NCBI RefSeq assembly: GCF_019550795.1
Contig: NZ_CP080545.1
Coordinates: forward strand, 4,374,001-4,438,000
Direction of reading: 5' to 3'
DNA length: 64,000 nt
Origin: Paenibacillus sp. sptzw28
Lineage (GTDB): Bacteria; Bacillota; Bacilli; Paenibacillales; Paenibacillaceae
In this document: in pieces, positions 62,776 through 64,000 of the stretch
How positions within the stretch are numbered: position 1 is the stretch's first letter
Layout of the letters: each line of letters opens with the position of its first letter
Translations under genes and position numbers: made by a program
The notes under the pieces: generated by a model
The model's input: the letters and a program-made list of their open reading frames with translations, nothing else
Told to the model about the DNA's origin: nothing
The model's database searches: none

Positions 62776-64000
62776 TTGAGTAAAATCGTGCTTTTCTACG
62801 ATGCTTCGTTTCCATATGAGGGCAAGCGGCCGGACGATCAATCATTAGCGATTTTAAAAGAGCGATTCAATGTCGCGGATGCCGGGCAGCTCCGCGAGCA
62901 GCTAACCGATGCCGATGTTTATATCCATATGCATGGACAATATTTTCCTAAGGATGCCTGGAACGCCATTCTGGCTCATTTAAAACAAGGAAAAGGTATG
63001 CTGCATGCAGGCGGAGCGCCTTTCAAGACGCCCGTTTACAGGGAAGACAGCGTGTGGAAGCAGGAGCCGGAGCAGACGGCATATCACCAGCAGCTCCATA
63101 TCCACGAAGCGCTTCCGGTTGACGTTACAGTCACTCGGGAGCTCGTTCCCAATCCGGATATCCCGCTCTTCGAAGGTTATGAGAAGCTGTTCACGATTGA
63201 ACCGACATACGGACTTGTCCTTCATGTAACGCGCAATGACGACAAGCCCGGCGAGATGGGCTCGGGCGGACCGATGGATGCCCACATATATCCGCTGCTC
63301 CGAGGAATAACCGGCGATCTCTTGCGGCGTGAAATTGCCGCGCCAGCTGTACTGCTCGAGCATACGAAGGGTACCTTCAGCGGGGGGCGCTGGATCCTTA
63401 TCAACCAGCAGCTGCAGACTCCTTTCTGGGAAGGAGGCGGTTGTGCGGCGCTTGCGGAATGGGCGGACTTCGCCGGCTGTGGCGTGACGGAATTGTGGCT
63501 TAAACCGAACTACAGCTCATATGAGCCGGGCGAACGCGCGGTCTTTACACTTCAAGGCCAACAGCTTTCGGTGGCGGGAAAAAGCGCTGCAGCGAGTGCA
63601 GCTGTGTGGAAGTTCAAGCTGCGAGTGCTCAAAGCGGTCAACAGCGCGGAACCGGCGCCGGATCCGTCGTTCAATTACGATTCGGCCGGCTTCGAAGAAG
63701 CATGGCAAACGGAAATCTCCATCAAGGTAGGCAGGGAATTGAAGCTTGAACGGATAATAGCGGATTTCGGGATTGAATCCGGCTTCTATGTCGTGAAATG
63801 CGAGGCGGTGTCCGAATCGGGTGAGAAGCGCGTGCTTCGCCAGGGATTCTGGGGATTTGACCGCGAGCTTCTTGCTGCCGGCGACTGGATGACGTGCGAC
63901 AGGGATTATTTTTGGAAGGAAGGCCGTCCGCTTCCCGTTGTCGGAATGACTTATATGACGAGCGATGTTGCCCGCAAATATCTGTTCCTGCCTAACGCGG
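62776..64000 (+). CDS. Glycoside hydrolase-like protein, 5' part (runs off the window)
   Basis: A TTG at 62776 with GGAAGGTG opens a frame that stays open to the window end (408 codons). The first about 110 residues (SKIVLFYDASFPYEG, VYIHMHGQYFP, KGMLHAGGAPFKTP) look like a class I glutamine-amidotransferase-like or ThuA-like fold. A beta-sandwich region follows (YEPGERAVFTLQG). The last visible residues, LPVVGMTYMTSDVARKYLFL, resemble the entry into a clan GH-A TIM barrel of GH2/GH42-like enzymes. Catalytic glutamates lie beyond the window, so activity is inferred. Divergent from the LacI regulator. Confidence 0.72.
   Translation, partial: MSKIVLFYDASFPYEGKRPDDQSLAILKERFNVADAGQLREQLTDADVYIHMHGQYFPKDAWNAILAHLKQGKGMLHAGGAPFKTPVYREDSVWKQEPEQTAYHQQLHIHEALPVDVTVTRELVPNPDIPLFEGYEKLFTIEPTYGLVLHVTRNDDKPGEMGSGGPMDAHIYPLLRGITGDLLRREIAAPAVLLEHTKGTFSGGRWILINQQLQTPFWEGGGCAALAEWADFAGCGVTELWLKPNYSSYEPGERAVFTLQGQQLSVAGKSAAASAAVWKFKLRVLKAVNSAEPAPDPSFNYDSAGFEEAWQTEISIKVGRELKLERIIADFGIESGFYVVKCEAVSESGEKRVLRQGFWGFDRELLAAGDWMTCDRDYFWKEGRPLPVVGMTYMTSDVARKYLFLPNA

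Overview
The window comes from a spore-forming, competence-type Firmicute, most likely Paenibacillaceae (Paenibacillus or a close relative). Support: moderately GC-rich coding DNA, strong AGGAGG-type ribosome sites, a CIRCE/HrcA heat-shock operon, sporulation genes (gpr, spoIIP, yqxA, spoVAC-spoVAD-spoVAE), the comE locus with divergent comER, and gene order closely matching the B. subtilis yqe/comE/hrcA chromosomal region. No rRNA, tRNA or CRISPR was found.

Layout. 1-8.3 kb (minus): addB-addA-sbcD, recombination/repair nucleases; AddA carries a large low-complexity expansion. 8.3-12 kb (plus): a CD3324-type small regulator, an ABC exporter of the cyanophycin-associated type (broken by a one-base frameshift) and a DUF1854 protein. 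12-16.3 kb: a lone MraY-like transferase, an RlmI-type rRNA methyltransferase (also one-base frameshifted), a YqeW-type Na/Pi symporter and a Nudix hydrolase. 16.4-26 kb (minus): heat-shock operon hrcA-grpE-dnaK-dnaJ under CIRCE, two small genes, then prmA, an M50 protease, rsmE and mtaB. 26-34 kb: GNAT and DinB proteins, hemW-lepA-yqxA-spoIIP-gpr, and plus-strand rpsT. 34-43.7 kb: holA, an ECF sigma/anti-sigma pair, a hydroxyacid dehydrogenase, comEC-comEB-comEA, and divergent comER. 43.8-52.8 kb (minus): leuS with a leucine T-box, then the tightly overlapping yqeG-yqeH-aroE-yqeI-nadD-yqeK-rsfS-cvfB-yqeM cluster for ribosome assembly, NAD and shikimate metabolism. 52.8-54.6 kb: a minisatellite and a lone IS1595-like transposase gene. 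54.6-59.1 kb (minus): MoxR-DUF58-TgpA transglutaminase operon. 59.3-61.4 kb (minus): spoVA operon with a candidate sigma-G promoter and a 26-residue membrane peptide upstream. 61.5-64 kb: a LacI regulator divergent from a large glycosidase-like gene that runs off the window.

Most notable observations: (1) a hairpin-containing 41-bp leader repeat placed directly upstream of the ribosome site of unrelated genes (two copies before the Nudix gene, four before spoIIP, a decayed one before hrcA), with changed arms that still pair; (2) two coding frames broken by what looks like one missing G in a GGGG run, which suggests systematic assembly error or slippage; (3) a transposase-like gene without recognisable first catalytic aspartate or terminal repeats but with an excellent promoter and an operator-like palindrome; (4) small genes that are easily missed (a YfhD homologue, a 26-aa membrane peptide, an overlapping 33-codon ORF).
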